Origin: Celeribacter baekdonensis
GTDB lineage: Bacteria; Pseudomonadota; Alphaproteobacteria; Rhodobacterales; Rhodobacteraceae
DNA: 54,879 bases
Assembly: GCF_900102315.1 (NCBI RefSeq)
Contig: NZ_FNBL01000020.1
Coordinates: forward strand, 1-54,879
Direction of reading: 5' to 3'
Made by a program: the position numbers and the translations under genes. The notes beneath the pieces were generated by a model. It was not told the origin of the DNA and did not search any database. It worked only from the letters and a program-made list of their open reading frames with translations. Within the stretch, counting starts at the first letter, position 1. Each line of letters starts with the position of its first letter. Below are positions 17,972 through 25,904 of the stretch, piece by piece.

Positions 17972-18295
17972 TCAGTCATCATGACGTTCGTCACGTTCAA
18001 CGTGGTGATGATCGTCGTCCTCCGCCTCGTCTTCATATTCAAATTCAAGCACTTGAAGCGTTGCGGGGTGTACCGTCACTTCAATTGGGCGGCCCTCGGT
18101 ATCGCTGCCGATGATCTCATAACAGCCATCGTCGATCTTGATCCGGCGCACTGTCCAGCCGTTTTCTTGCGCCAGTTGGGCCACCGCTTCGCGCGGTTGC
18201 CAATCGGCCATGGGGACGAAACAATCGTCCTCGGCCAAGGCCATCCCGGCGGGCAAGGCCAGGAGAAAGCTCAGAATTGTCAATGGTGTCTTCAT
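17972..18295 (-). CDS. Small exported PepSY-domain protein with His/Asp-rich tail
   Basis: About 107 residues from the ATG at 18295. MKTPLTILSFLLALPAGMAL plus AEDD is a signal peptide with its cleavage region. The mature part has one PepSY-like repeat (REAVAQLAQENGWTVRRIKI, then DDGCYEIIGSD, then GRPIEVTVHPATLQVLEFE) and two cysteines. The tail is EDEAEDDDHHHVERDERHDD, a probable metal-binding sequence. It is divergent from the response regulator with a shared operator region, so it is probably under its control. Short PepSY proteins next to two-component systems often act as periplasmic inhibitors or sensors; that role is inference. Confidence 0.78.
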   Translation of the reverse strand: MKTPLTILSFLLALPAGMALAEDDCFVPMADWQPREAVAQLAQENGWTVRRIKIDDGCYEIIGSDTEGRPIEVTVHPATLQVLEFEYEDEAEDDDHHHVERDERHDD

Positions 18296-18345
18296 GGGCC
18301 AAACTCCGTTTTGCGGCCATCTTGGGAGGACTGTGCATCCCAAAG

Positions 18346-18394
18346 CTGACGGGAACCTGACGCGGGGCACATCTCTGCGTCAGCTTTGCGTCAG
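18346..18394. promoter_or_regulatory. Divergent operator: two 11-bp-phased repeat pairs in inverted orientation
   Basis: CTGACGG at 18346 and CTGACGC at 18357 are 11 bp apart, as are GCGTCAG at 18377 and GCGTCAG at 18388. Each pair is the direct-repeat layout bound by OmpR/PhoB-type response regulators. They sit between the PepSY gene (minus) and the response regulator (plus). Confidence 0.7.
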
Positions 18395-18438
18395 CCAGAA
18401 AGGTGATAGAAGGTCATCAAGAGATAAAAGGGAAAGCC

Positions 18439-19098
18439 ATGCGACTCCTGTTGATCGAGGATGACACTGTTTTGGGCGCCGCGGTGCGCGACCAGATCGC
18501 GGCGGATGGCCATTCGGTGGATTGGGCCAACCGTCTTGATGCAGCTATGGATGCGATCCATGGCGCGGCGTTTGATCTGATTCTGTTGGATTTGATGCTG
18601 CCTGATGGGCGCGGGATCGGGTTTCTCAAAACCCTGCGTGCGCGGGGCGATGTCACCCCGGTGATCATCTTGACCGCCTTGGATCAGATTTCGGACCGGA
18701 TCGAGGGGCTGAATGCGGGGGCGGATGATTATCTGGTCAAACCGTTCGATTTGGCGGAGCTTTCGGCCCGGATCGGATCAGTCGCCCGGCGTTATTCGGG
18801 CAATCCCAACCCGATCATCAGCCATGCCGGTCTCGACATTGATCTCGCGGCGCGCAGCGTGCATCGCGATGGCAAACAGGTGGCTTTAACCGCCCGCGAA
18901 TGGGCCTTGCTGGAGGCGTTTCTGGCGCGCCCCGGTCAGCTTTTGTCAAAACCGCAGCTCGAAGAAAAGCTCTATGCCTTCTCGTCCGAGGTCGAAAGCA
19001 ACACCATTGAGGTTCACGTCAGCCGCCTGCGCAAGAAACTCGGGGCGGGGGTGATCGAGACGGAGCGTGGCATGGGCTATCGTTTGGGAAAACCATGA
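18439..19098 (+). CDS. OmpR/PhoB-family response regulator
   Basis: About 219 residues from the ATG at 18439 (MRLLLIEDDTVLGAAVRDQI), with GGGAAAG upstream; the longer frame to 18403 is rejected because family members start at this point. Receiver domain residues seen: EDD near 8-10, the phospho-acceptor aspartate in LILLDLMLPDG (about 51), T in IILTALD and K in DDYLVKPFD. The C-terminal winged helix contains LTAREWALLEAFLARPGQLL and the recognition region NTIEVHVSRLRKKL. The stop overlaps the kinase start by 4 bases. Phased repeats upstream and before the acidic-protein gene are its likely sites. Confidence 0.92.
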   Translation: MRLLLIEDDTVLGAAVRDQIAADGHSVDWANRLDAAMDAIHGAAFDLILLDLMLPDGRGIGFLKTLRARGDVTPVIILTALDQISDRIEGLNAGADDYLVKPFDLAELSARIGSVARRYSGNPNPIISHAGLDIDLAARSVHRDGKQVALTAREWALLEAFLARPGQLLSKPQLEEKLYAFSSEVESNTIEVHVSRLRKKLGAGVIETERGMGYRLGKP

Positions 19099-20444
19099 GA
19101 ATGCCGCGCAGTCTTCAGGCCCGGCTGGGACTGTCGCTCGGCGTGTTGTTGACGCTGTTGTGGATTGCGACGGCGTCGGTGACGGCGGTGATTTTGCGCC
19201 AGGAAATGGATGAGGTGTTTGACAGCGCATTGCAAGAAACCGCCCAACGGATTTTGCCACTGGCCGCCGTCGATATTGTCGGGCGCGATGACACCGGCGC
19301 GACCCAAAGGATCGGGGAGGTCCGCGAACACAGCGAGTTTTTCACCTATGTCGTGCGCGACAGCGAAGGCCGCATCCTGTTGCAATCGCACGCCGCTGAT
19401 CCGGCGGTGTTTCCGGTCTATGATGGGCCGGGGTTTCGTCAAACCGCCACGCATCGCCTCTATAATGATGATGTGTTGCAAGGCAGCATCCGCATCACCA
19501 TCGCCGAGCCTTTGGACCACCGCGCACAGGTTGCGCGCGAAATTCAGATGGGGCTTGGCCTGCCGCTTTTGGTGGTGATCCCGGTGGCGCTTTTGGCGAT
19601 TGCTTTGGCGGTGCGGGCGAGTTTTGCTTCGCTGCGCCATTTTCGTGCGCGGCTTGAAACACGCAATGCGCGGGATTTGTCCCCCATTCCGGTGGATCAT
19701 ATGCCTGCCGAAGTCGCCCCGATCGCCGCCACGCTCAATGATCTGTTGCACCGTTTGAACGGCGCGTTTGAGGCCGAACGCAGCTTTGCCGCCAATGCCG
19801 CGCATGAGTTGCGCACGCCTTTGGCCGGGGCCATTGCGCAGGCGCAGCGGTTGCAATCGGAAACCGATGATCCGGCGGCCCGCGCCCGCGCTGGCGAGAT
19901 CGAAGCGACGCTCAAACGCCTCACCCGCCTGTCCGAGCGGCTGATGCAATTGGCCCGCGCCGAAGGCGGGCGGTTGCGGTTGGATCAGGCCTCGGATTTG
20001 CGTGTTGTGGCACGGATCATCGTTGAGGATATTGCGCGCACCACCGCCCCGGATCGCATTGTTTTGACCCTGCCAGAAAGCCCGGTGATGTCTGATCTGG
20101 ACCCGGACGCTTTTGGTATCCTGTGCCGCAATCTGGTTGAAAACGCGCTGCGGCACGGGTCACAAAGCGCGCCGATTTTGGTGGTGCTGACAGCCGATGG
20201 TCAACTGAGCGTGTCCAACGAAGGCCCCGTGGTGCCGCCCGAAACGCTGGCCCGCCTGACCGCCCGTTTTGAACGTGCGGGCACCCAAACCGATGGCAGC
20301 GGGCTTGGCCTCGCCATTGTGGCGGCGATTGCCGAACGGATCGGCAGTCCGCTTGTCTTGACCTCGCCGCGGCTGGGCTCGGCGTCCGGTTTCGAGGCCA
20401 GTGTGCGATTGATCGCGGCGGATTTGGTCACACCTCTGCGCTAG
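19095..20444 (+). CDS. Sensor histidine kinase of the redox/metal operon
   Basis: A 449-residue membrane kinase. Hydrophobic segments near residues 10-35 and 150-180 bracket a periplasmic sensor of about 120 residues. Then come a HAMP-like linker, the H box FAANAAHELRTPLAGA (about 232-247), the N box NLVENALRHGS and the G box GSGLGLAIVAAIAERI. The layout is that of QseC/PmrB-type kinases, which often sense metals or acidity. The start overlaps the response regulator stop (ATGA). With the divergent PepSY protein and the downstream-encoded operon, sensing of a metal or periplasmic redox state is the likely function. Confidence 0.9.
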   Translation: MRMPRSLQARLGLSLGVLLTLLWIATASVTAVILRQEMDEVFDSALQETAQRILPLAAVDIVGRDDTGATQRIGEVREHSEFFTYVVRDSEGRILLQSHAADPAVFPVYDGPGFRQTATHRLYNDDVLQGSIRITIAEPLDHRAQVAREIQMGLGLPLLVVIPVALLAIALAVRASFASLRHFRARLETRNARDLSPIPVDHMPAEVAPIAATLNDLLHRLNGAFEAERSFAANAAHELRTPLAGAIAQAQRLQSETDDPAARARAGEIEATLKRLTRLSERLMQLARAEGGRLRLDQASDLRVVARIIVEDIARTTAPDRIVLTLPESPVMSDLDPDAFGILCRNLVENALRHGSQSAPILVVLTADGQLSVSNEGPVVPPETLARLTARFERAGTQTDGSGLGLAIVAAIAERIGSPLVLTSPRLGSASGFEASVRLIAADLVTPLR

Positions 20445-20633
20445 CTATATGGGCTAAGAGGGTCCACGCTGGCTTTGGGAGTGTTTATGATAGTCCAAGT
20501 GGATGGGAAGAGCCGCATAGATGTTTTCTCGCCTGTGGATCGGCCTTGTGAAAGCCTCGGTGGTTGTCGACCGCAGGGTGCCAGTCCCCGGAGCCAGTCG
20601 CCATACCGGCAAAACCGTTGGGTGTGGCCCACC

Positions 20634-21398
20634 TTATTGCGGACTGAACCGGATATGTGGCCGGTCGGCATCGGACGATCCGCTTACATGCGCCGTGACC
20701 CGGAAGACATCGCGCAGGATTGCCTGTGTCAGCACGGCGTCGGGCGTGCCGCAGGCGCGGACGGCCCCGGCCTCAAGCACCACGATCCGGTCGCAAAACA
20801 TGGCGGCAAGGTTGAGGTCGTGCAGCGCGATGACACTGGTCAGATCGAGATCGCGCACCATGCGCAGAATCTCGATCTGGTGATGAATGTCGAGATGATT
20901 GGTTGGCTCGTCAAGGAACATCACCTGTGGTGTCTGCGCCAGCGCCCGCGCGATATGCACACGCTGACGTTCGCCCCCCGACAGGGTTTGCCAAGGTTGC
21001 GCCCTGCGGGACGTCATGTCCACACGCTCAAGTGCGTGGGCCACCGCGGTCTCGTCGGTCTCGGACCAGCCCGCAAGGGCCGAACGGTGCGGGGTGCGAC
21101 CCAGCCTCACGACATCGCGCACCGTGACATTGGTGTCGGTCGCCGCGCTTTGCTGGACAAAGGCAATCTGTCGCGACAGCGCCTTGCGGGGCACCTGCGC
21201 AATGTCCTGGCCGTTGATTTCGACCCGCCCGGACAATGGGTGCCTCAACCCTGACAGCAACCGCAACAAAGACGACTTGCCCGATCCGTTGGGGCCAATC
21301 AGGCCAAGCGTTTCGCCCGGTGCGACTGTCAGAGATACGTCGGACACGATGGTCTTGCGCTTTACGCCCCATCTCAGGTTTTTCGCAACGACACTCAT
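20634..21398 (-). CDS. Iron-siderophore/cobalamin-class ABC transporter ATP-binding protein
   Basis: A 254-residue FecE/FhuC/BtuD-like ATPase. Walker A GPNGSGKSS near residue 36, signature LSGGERQRVHIARALAQ near 140, Walker B VMFLDEPTNHLDIHHQ and the switch ALHDLNLAA are all present. The start overlaps the permease stop by 4 bases. It is the last of three genes of a binding-protein-dependent importer. The family handles ferric siderophores, haem and vitamin B12, and the sequence alone does not decide which. Confidence 0.92.
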   Translation of the reverse strand: MSVVAKNLRWGVKRKTIVSDVSLTVAPGETLGLIGPNGSGKSSLLRLLSGLRHPLSGRVEINGQDIAQVPRKALSRQIAFVQQSAATDTNVTVRDVVRLGRTPHRSALAGWSETDETAVAHALERVDMTSRRAQPWQTLSGGERQRVHIARALAQTPQVMFLDEPTNHLDIHHQIEILRMVRDLDLTSVIALHDLNLAAMFCDRIVVLEAGAVRACGTPDAVLTQAILRDVFRVTAHVSGSSDADRPHIRFSPQ

Positions 21399-22435
21399 GC
21401 CTGAGGCCTCGCGCGGTAGAGAATGATCGCAAAGAACGGCACGCCGACAAGCGCGGTCACAACCCCGATAGGCACGGTTTGCTGTGTCGCGATCACCCGC
21501 GAGGTAATGTCGGCGATCACCATAAAGACCGCCCCCACGACAGCGCAGGCCGGTAGCAACCGCAGATGCAACGGCCCGACCACATATCGTGCCGCATGGG
21601 GCACGACCAATCCGACAAAGCCGATGGCACCCACCATGCTGACAATGGTCGCGGTCAGCAGGGCGGTCACCCCGAACAACACAAGCCGGATGCGGGCCAC
21701 CGGCACGCCAAGCGCCGCAGCATCCTCGTCACCGAAGGTGAAGGCGTCAAGCGCCCGGCCCATCCAGATGCAGACGCCCAGGCTGACGATCACCACCACC
21801 AAAAGAAGCTGGACATCCGGCCAGCGCACGCCGCCGAAGCTGCCGAGAAGCCAGAACATCACGTCCCGTGCCTGTTGGGCATTGCCGGACGTCGTAACGA
21901 TGTAGGAGGTCAGCGCGTTGAACAGTTGCGACGCCGCCACGCCGGCCAGGATCGTGTGGTTCGGGCCGCTCGTCGCTCCGTTGGACAAAAGCGCCACCAG
22001 CGCAAAGGCGGCGAAGGCCCCGGCGAAAGCTCCCAGTGACAGCGACAGGCCGCCCGCGCCGATGCCCAGCACAATCACGCAGACCGCCCCGGTCGACGCC
22101 CCTGCCGAAACGCCCAGCACGAAAGGCTCAGCTAAAGCGTTGCGCAACAATGCCTGTAGGATCGCGCCGCATATCGCCAGCCCGGCCCCGGCCAATGCGG
22201 CCACCAGCGCGCGGCTCAGGCGCAGGTTCCAGACGACGCTTTGCTCTATCGGTGCGATGTCGGCACCCGTCAAGCCGAGCTCGTTGGTGACCGACAGGAA
22301 CACTGTCCTCAGATTGATATTATAATCACCAATCGCTGTCGCAGTGGCGACGGTGAAGGCAAGAACAATCAATGACAGACACAAAAAGAGGGCAAGGCGG
22401 ACAGCCCCGCCCTCTGGTGCATCAGACGCCATCAT
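21395..22435 (-). CDS. FecCD-family ABC transporter permease
   Basis: A 346-residue inner-membrane permease with about ten hydrophobic segments, normal for FecCD/BtuC. Family signatures seen: RLSRALVAALAGAGLAICGA near residues 53-72, LLRNALAEPFVLGVSAGAS near 76-95, and the C-terminal IGFVGLVVPHAARYVVGP near 268-285, which contains the coupling region. The single permease gene implies a homodimer, as in BtuC. Its start overlaps the binding-protein stop by 4 bases. Confidence 0.92.
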   Translation of the reverse strand: MMASDAPEGGAVRLALFLCLSLIVLAFTVATATAIGDYNINLRTVFLSVTNELGLTGADIAPIEQSVVWNLRLSRALVAALAGAGLAICGAILQALLRNALAEPFVLGVSAGASTGAVCVIVLGIGAGGLSLSLGAFAGAFAAFALVALLSNGATSGPNHTILAGVAASQLFNALTSYIVTTSGNAQQARDVMFWLLGSFGGVRWPDVQLLLVVVIVSLGVCIWMGRALDAFTFGDEDAAALGVPVARIRLVLFGVTALLTATIVSMVGAIGFVGLVVPHAARYVVGPLHLRLLPACAVVGAVFMVIADITSRVIATQQTVPIGVVTALVGVPFFAIILYRARPQA

Positions 22436-23439
22436 GGAAGATCGAGCGCCTTGAGTTGTTCGGCCACCTGCTCGGCGCCGTAGAGCGTGCGAATACTCGG
22501 GTTCATGGCGGCGCCGCTCATGACGACGATCCGTCCGTTGCGAACCGCCTCCATCTGGCTGACGGTTGGATCGGATTCCAGAAAGTCGATCTTGTTGTCT
22601 GCGGTGTCCAGATCCCAGCGGTTGCGGTCGACCTGTGTCACGACAAAAACAGTGGGATCGGCGGCCATAATGCCTTCCCAGCCAACGGCCGGCCAGTCCG
22701 CTTCGGTTGTGATGGCGTTGGAGCCGCCAAGAACATCTGCGATGTAACCCGAAGGCCCGTTGCCCCCGCCAAGATAGGCATCATCGGCGGGTGATGGGCT
22801 GGAGAACCAGAACAGGAAGGTCAGGTCCTTGTTCTCGGAGAATTGCGCGCGCAGGGCGGCCTCGCGCGCCTTGAAATCCTCGATCAACGCCTGTCCGCGT
22901 TCGGCCACGTCGAATATCCGGGACAGATCCTCGATCTCCTTGTAGAGCAGGCCCATGCTCCAGAGCGCGTCGCGCGAGCCATAGGCGTCGCTTGCATCGA
23001 GCGTGGTCGAACAGGCACTCGGCGAAAGATATGTTGGGATCCCAAGGTCTTCGAAATCCGATCGCTTGGCGACCTTGCTGTCAGGGCCGAGCAGCGTCGT
23101 AAGCATTGCCGCCACGAAGTCGGGTTGCTTCGAAAGCACGGATTCCAGCGATGGAAATTCGACGGTGAGGAGATCGATCCCGCTATTGGCTTCCGCCACT
23201 TCGGGCAGCACCGCATTGGGCCAGAAGGCGGTTGCGGCCATCTGATCTGCCAACCCCAGAAGCAGCATGATTTCTGCGCTGTTCTGGCCCAGGGCCACGG
23301 CATTTTGGGGGGCCTGTTCGAAGGTGACGGTCTGGCCGCAGTTTTCGATCGCCAGAGGGTAGTCCGTTTCCGCCTGTGCGGCCACGTTGGAAAACGCCAG
23401 CGCAGCACTTCCCAACGCCAGAATCGACTTGAGTCGCAT
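22432..23439 (-). CDS. Iron-siderophore-class ABC transporter periplasmic binding protein
   Basis: About 335 residues from the ATG at 23439, with AGGAG seven bases upstream; MRLKSILALGSAALAFSNVA then AQA is the signal peptide and the longer frame to 23490 is rejected. The mature protein has the class III binding-protein pattern: NCGQTVTFEQAPQNAVAL, then LGQNSAEIMLLLGLADQMAA, two lobes joined by one long helix, and a C-terminal lobe with GWEGIMAADPTVFVV. It is the first gene of the importer operon. Ferric siderophore is the commonest substrate for such proteins; haem or cobalamin are alternatives. Confidence 0.85.
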   Translation of the reverse strand: MRLKSILALGSAALAFSNVAAQAETDYPLAIENCGQTVTFEQAPQNAVALGQNSAEIMLLLGLADQMAATAFWPNAVLPEVAEANSGIDLLTVEFPSLESVLSKQPDFVAAMLTTLLGPDSKVAKRSDFEDLGIPTYLSPSACSTTLDASDAYGSRDALWSMGLLYKEIEDLSRIFDVAERGQALIEDFKAREAALRAQFSENKDLTFLFWFSSPSPADDAYLGGGNGPSGYIADVLGGSNAITTEADWPAVGWEGIMAADPTVFVVTQVDRNRWDLDTADNKIDFLESDPTVSQMEAVRNGRIVVMSGAAMNPSIRTLYGAEQVAEQLKALDLP

Positions 23440-23708
23440 CAACAGTCTCCTAATTCTTGAGTAGTTTAGTCGGAAATTGAGTAAAGGCATGCGAAACCAA
23501 GTTCAAGAGTGTTTTTGTCAGGAATTCACTGATGGAGGTCACACCGCGTGTTTCTCCTCCCCTCAGCACCCCCGAACGCCTGATGGCCGTCCCCTTTTTC
23601 AGAAAAGAGTGCGGCCGCCAGAATCTGGAGTTGCGCAACCAGAGGGCCTGTATCCCGGAGCCAGCTTTCAATAAAAAATGGCCACTCATGGCGGGTCGCG
23701 CGTTTGAC

Positions 23709-23866
23709 TGGGGAAAGGGCTGCAAAGCGATCAGCACGGCCCAAGGGAGCGGATCACAGCATGGGATTTTCGCAGGGAAAACAGCACCCGTCTGCGCGGC
23801 AGAGGAAAAACCTCTGACGAAAAAGGCAGAAATATCTGGTGCTTTTGAAGGGATGGGAATTGTCAC
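23709..23866 (-). repeat. Right-end-like Tn7 repeat array outside the transposon (relic of another insertion)
   Basis: This 150-base stretch aligns along its length with 38459-38606, at roughly three quarters identity by eye. It shares a GGGCTGCAAAGCGATCA core, an AGCACCC block and a CAGAGG-N5-CCTCTG dyad. Read on the minus strand it holds three TGC-starting repeats beginning at 23828, 23807 and 23786, exactly 21 bp apart, as in the right end of the adjacent element. Orientation and position make it a leftover right end of an earlier element at the same site. The rest of the 23440-23708 gap shows the promoter side of the importer operon and no gene I can support. Confidence 0.6.
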
Positions 23867-23975
23867 GAAGTTCTGCCTCTGCTGGCGGAAATTTCTCTTT
23901 TATTTCAGTACCAAAAAATCTCGATGCTGAACTGAAGCTGCCTTTTTCGTCAGATAAGGTTGCCTCTGAGAAGAC
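23861..23975 (+). repeat. Left-end transposase-binding repeats
   Basis: Three inward-facing copies start at 23874 (TGCCTCTGCTGGCGGA), 23939 (TGCCTTTTTCGTCAGA) and 23961 (TGCCTCTGAGAAGAC). The spacings are 65 and 22 bases, i.e. about three and one repeat lengths. TGTCACGAAG at 23861 is a possible terminal TGT. The 23939 copy is a 17-base perfect inverted match to 23813-23829 in the neighbouring relic array. Confidence 0.65.
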
Positions 23976-23977
23976 AT

Positions 23978-24005
23978 GAAAAAAGCCGACACAGCGGCCG
24001 GCTTT
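23978..24005 (-). terminator. Terminator downstream of the transposition operon
   Basis: On the minus strand AAAGCCG and CGGCTTT form a stem around a 10-base loop and are followed by TTTT. It is about 90 bases after the tniQ stop and just inside the left-end repeats. Confidence 0.7.
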
Positions 24006-24092
24006 CTCAAGGCTTTCGTGTTAGAAGGTGCCGGAGGTGAATTCACAGGCGGCCGCCCTACCAGGCAAGCGGCCCCACCCGCATTCCTGACC

Positions 24093-25904
24093 TCATCTCT
24101 CGTTCACATCACGGCGGCGAAAAATGATCCGGTTCTCGCCGTTGAAAACGAGTGGTTCGACGCCGTTTTTGTAGAGCTCGCGACAGAGATTGGCGGTATC
24201 GCGTCGCAGTTCGCGAGCAAGATCGGCAGCCGAAATATACCGTTCGCCGAAGGTTGTGACGGAGGCCTCGTCGACCACCAGCCAGCGTTCGGAGGACTTT
24301 GCGGTCTTCGGAGCAGCACTCAGATAGCCTGCGTTGACCAGGTTGCGGATTGTTGCGGTATCGACCCCGAGCTTACCGGCAGCTTCCGACATGCTGATCG
24401 CACCAACTGAGCTCTGGCCTATGGCCGTTTTCGCCCGCTCGACAGATATCAGGAAATCGTTGAACCTTGGGTCTGTGCCCGCCGCGCAGCGTAGCGGAAT
24501 GTCGTGTTCGAAAACCAGATGCAGGAGTTCGAGGGTCGAACATTGGCACGCGGGCGTGGCCGCAATGAGCGGGATCTCATCATTGGCGGGTTCCAACTTG
24601 GGGCGTGTTTGGCGGTACAAGCGACCGAGAAAGGCGTCGAGATCTTTCTTCCGAAAATACGGCGCGTTTCGGGCCATCTCTCCGGCTTTCTTAATGAGCC
24701 CTTCCACGACGAAAGTGCGCAGCAGGTGGATGTCCAGCCCGAGATAGTCTGCCGCGTCAAACCCGCGGAGTAGCCCATTCGTTTCTTCGGCGAGTTGCTG
24801 CAGCGTCTCCCGCGAGGGGTAGCGACGATAAGTGATGGCACCGGATTTGCCCGATTTCGAGATGTCGCCACGCTCTAAGAGCTTATGGCGCAGCATCCGT
24901 TCGTCGATGCCGTAGGCCTTCGCGCCTTTTCGAAGGGAATATACCTGTTGCCTGTCGCACCGTAGCCGCAGGACGGTACTACCGACGAGCACGGGATAGG
25001 TCCGCAGGATGTAGTCGAAGACAATCTGGCGGATGTCATTGAAGGCGGCATCATCCTCACGTTGGGACAGCCAGGTCAGGAATGAACCGGCAATCGCACC
25101 GTAGGTGTGACAGCCAGGGCCTGCCTTCATGCGAAGCTCTTCAAGCGTTGCGAACATGTGATCTGGCCCGTTGCGCAGAATGTCGTAGCCAGCGGCACCG
25201 GCCTCAAGCCATTGTCGTTCGGTCGTTTCCGTTCGGCTGGCTTTGGGGCCGTTGGTCAACAACAGGCCGAAGTTCTCGCAGAGCTGCGCCGCGACGTGGA
25301 AATCCAGCGTGTCCAGCCAGCAACCACTGGAGGCGCCTTCCAATCGGCCAATGAGGTAGCGCTCCAAGGATCGCGCTTCCTCTGCAACAGGCTTGACGTC
25401 ACTCAAGTTCATATTGTCGACCATCCGCGCGAAATCATAGCTGTGCTTGTGATGGGTTGGAGGCGGTACCTCGATCAGCATGCAAGAATGCTGGGCGCAG
25501 GTCCGGATTGATGTGAGTTGCCATATCCCGAGGTGAAATGGCCCATGGGCGCCATGTTTGGACCGGGATTCGGCGGCACATTTCGGGCATCCCCTGATCA
25601 AGCTTCGGCTGTAAGCCGTGAACCTCGGTGCTTCCGCTCCCAGTTGATAATTCGTCTTCGACGGGGCGTGGGGCGTCCAGTTGCGGAGTGTGGTGGGATC
25701 GCACCCGGCAAGTGCGGCAACCCGCTCGATCTCGATTGGATCACCGACCTTCAAGGCGCGATATGAAATGCTCATGTCGGCGCAGAAGGACTGAAGGCTT
25801 GCCGTCCCGTTCTTCCGAGCGATGCGGGACGCAAGCGACGTCGCGCTTTCGCCACGCACCGGGCTGACGTAGAGCGGAAGCGGCTTGAGGGGTGACAACA
25901 TCAT
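24093..25904 (-). CDS. tniQ: TniQ/TnsD-like target-selection protein of the Tn7-like element
   Basis: A 603-residue protein. The first 150 residues are a TniQ domain: PLPLYVSPVRGESATSLASR at the start, then a zinc-binding-like region with C-x2-C (RGCPKCAAESR) and a later HLGIWQLTSIRTCAQHSCML. The remaining 450 residues contain several helix-turn-helix-like segments (near 365-385, 415-440, 500-520 and 550-575), so the length is TnsD-like rather than that of the short TniQ of CRISPR-linked elements. TnsD proteins bind a fixed chromosomal site; the neighbouring tRNA-Ala is the natural candidate. ATGATG overlaps the tniB stop, with GGGAGA upstream. Confidence 0.85.
   Translation of the reverse strand: MMLSPLKPLPLYVSPVRGESATSLASRIARKNGTASLQSFCADMSISYRALKVGDPIEIERVAALAGCDPTTLRNWTPHAPSKTNYQLGAEAPRFTAYSRSLIRGCPKCAAESRSKHGAHGPFHLGIWQLTSIRTCAQHSCMLIEVPPPTHHKHSYDFARMVDNMNLSDVKPVAEEARSLERYLIGRLEGASSGCWLDTLDFHVAAQLCENFGLLLTNGPKASRTETTERQWLEAGAAGYDILRNGPDHMFATLEELRMKAGPGCHTYGAIAGSFLTWLSQREDDAAFNDIRQIVFDYILRTYPVLVGSTVLRLRCDRQQVYSLRKGAKAYGIDERMLRHKLLERGDISKSGKSGAITYRRYPSRETLQQLAEETNGLLRGFDAADYLGLDIHLLRTFVVEGLIKKAGEMARNAPYFRKKDLDAFLGRLYRQTRPKLEPANDEIPLIAATPACQCSTLELLHLVFEHDIPLRCAAGTDPRFNDFLISVERAKTAIGQSSVGAISMSEAAGKLGVDTATIRNLVNAGYLSAAPKTAKSSERWLVVDEASVTTFGERYISAADLARELRRDTANLCRELYKNGVEPLVFNGENRIIFRRRDVNER

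Noticed and set aside
23532-23930. Plus-strand frame of about 132 codons in the gap before the transposon
   Set aside because: It spans the relic right-end array and part of the left end; composition is not protein-like and the homologous block at 38459 is not open in the same frame.
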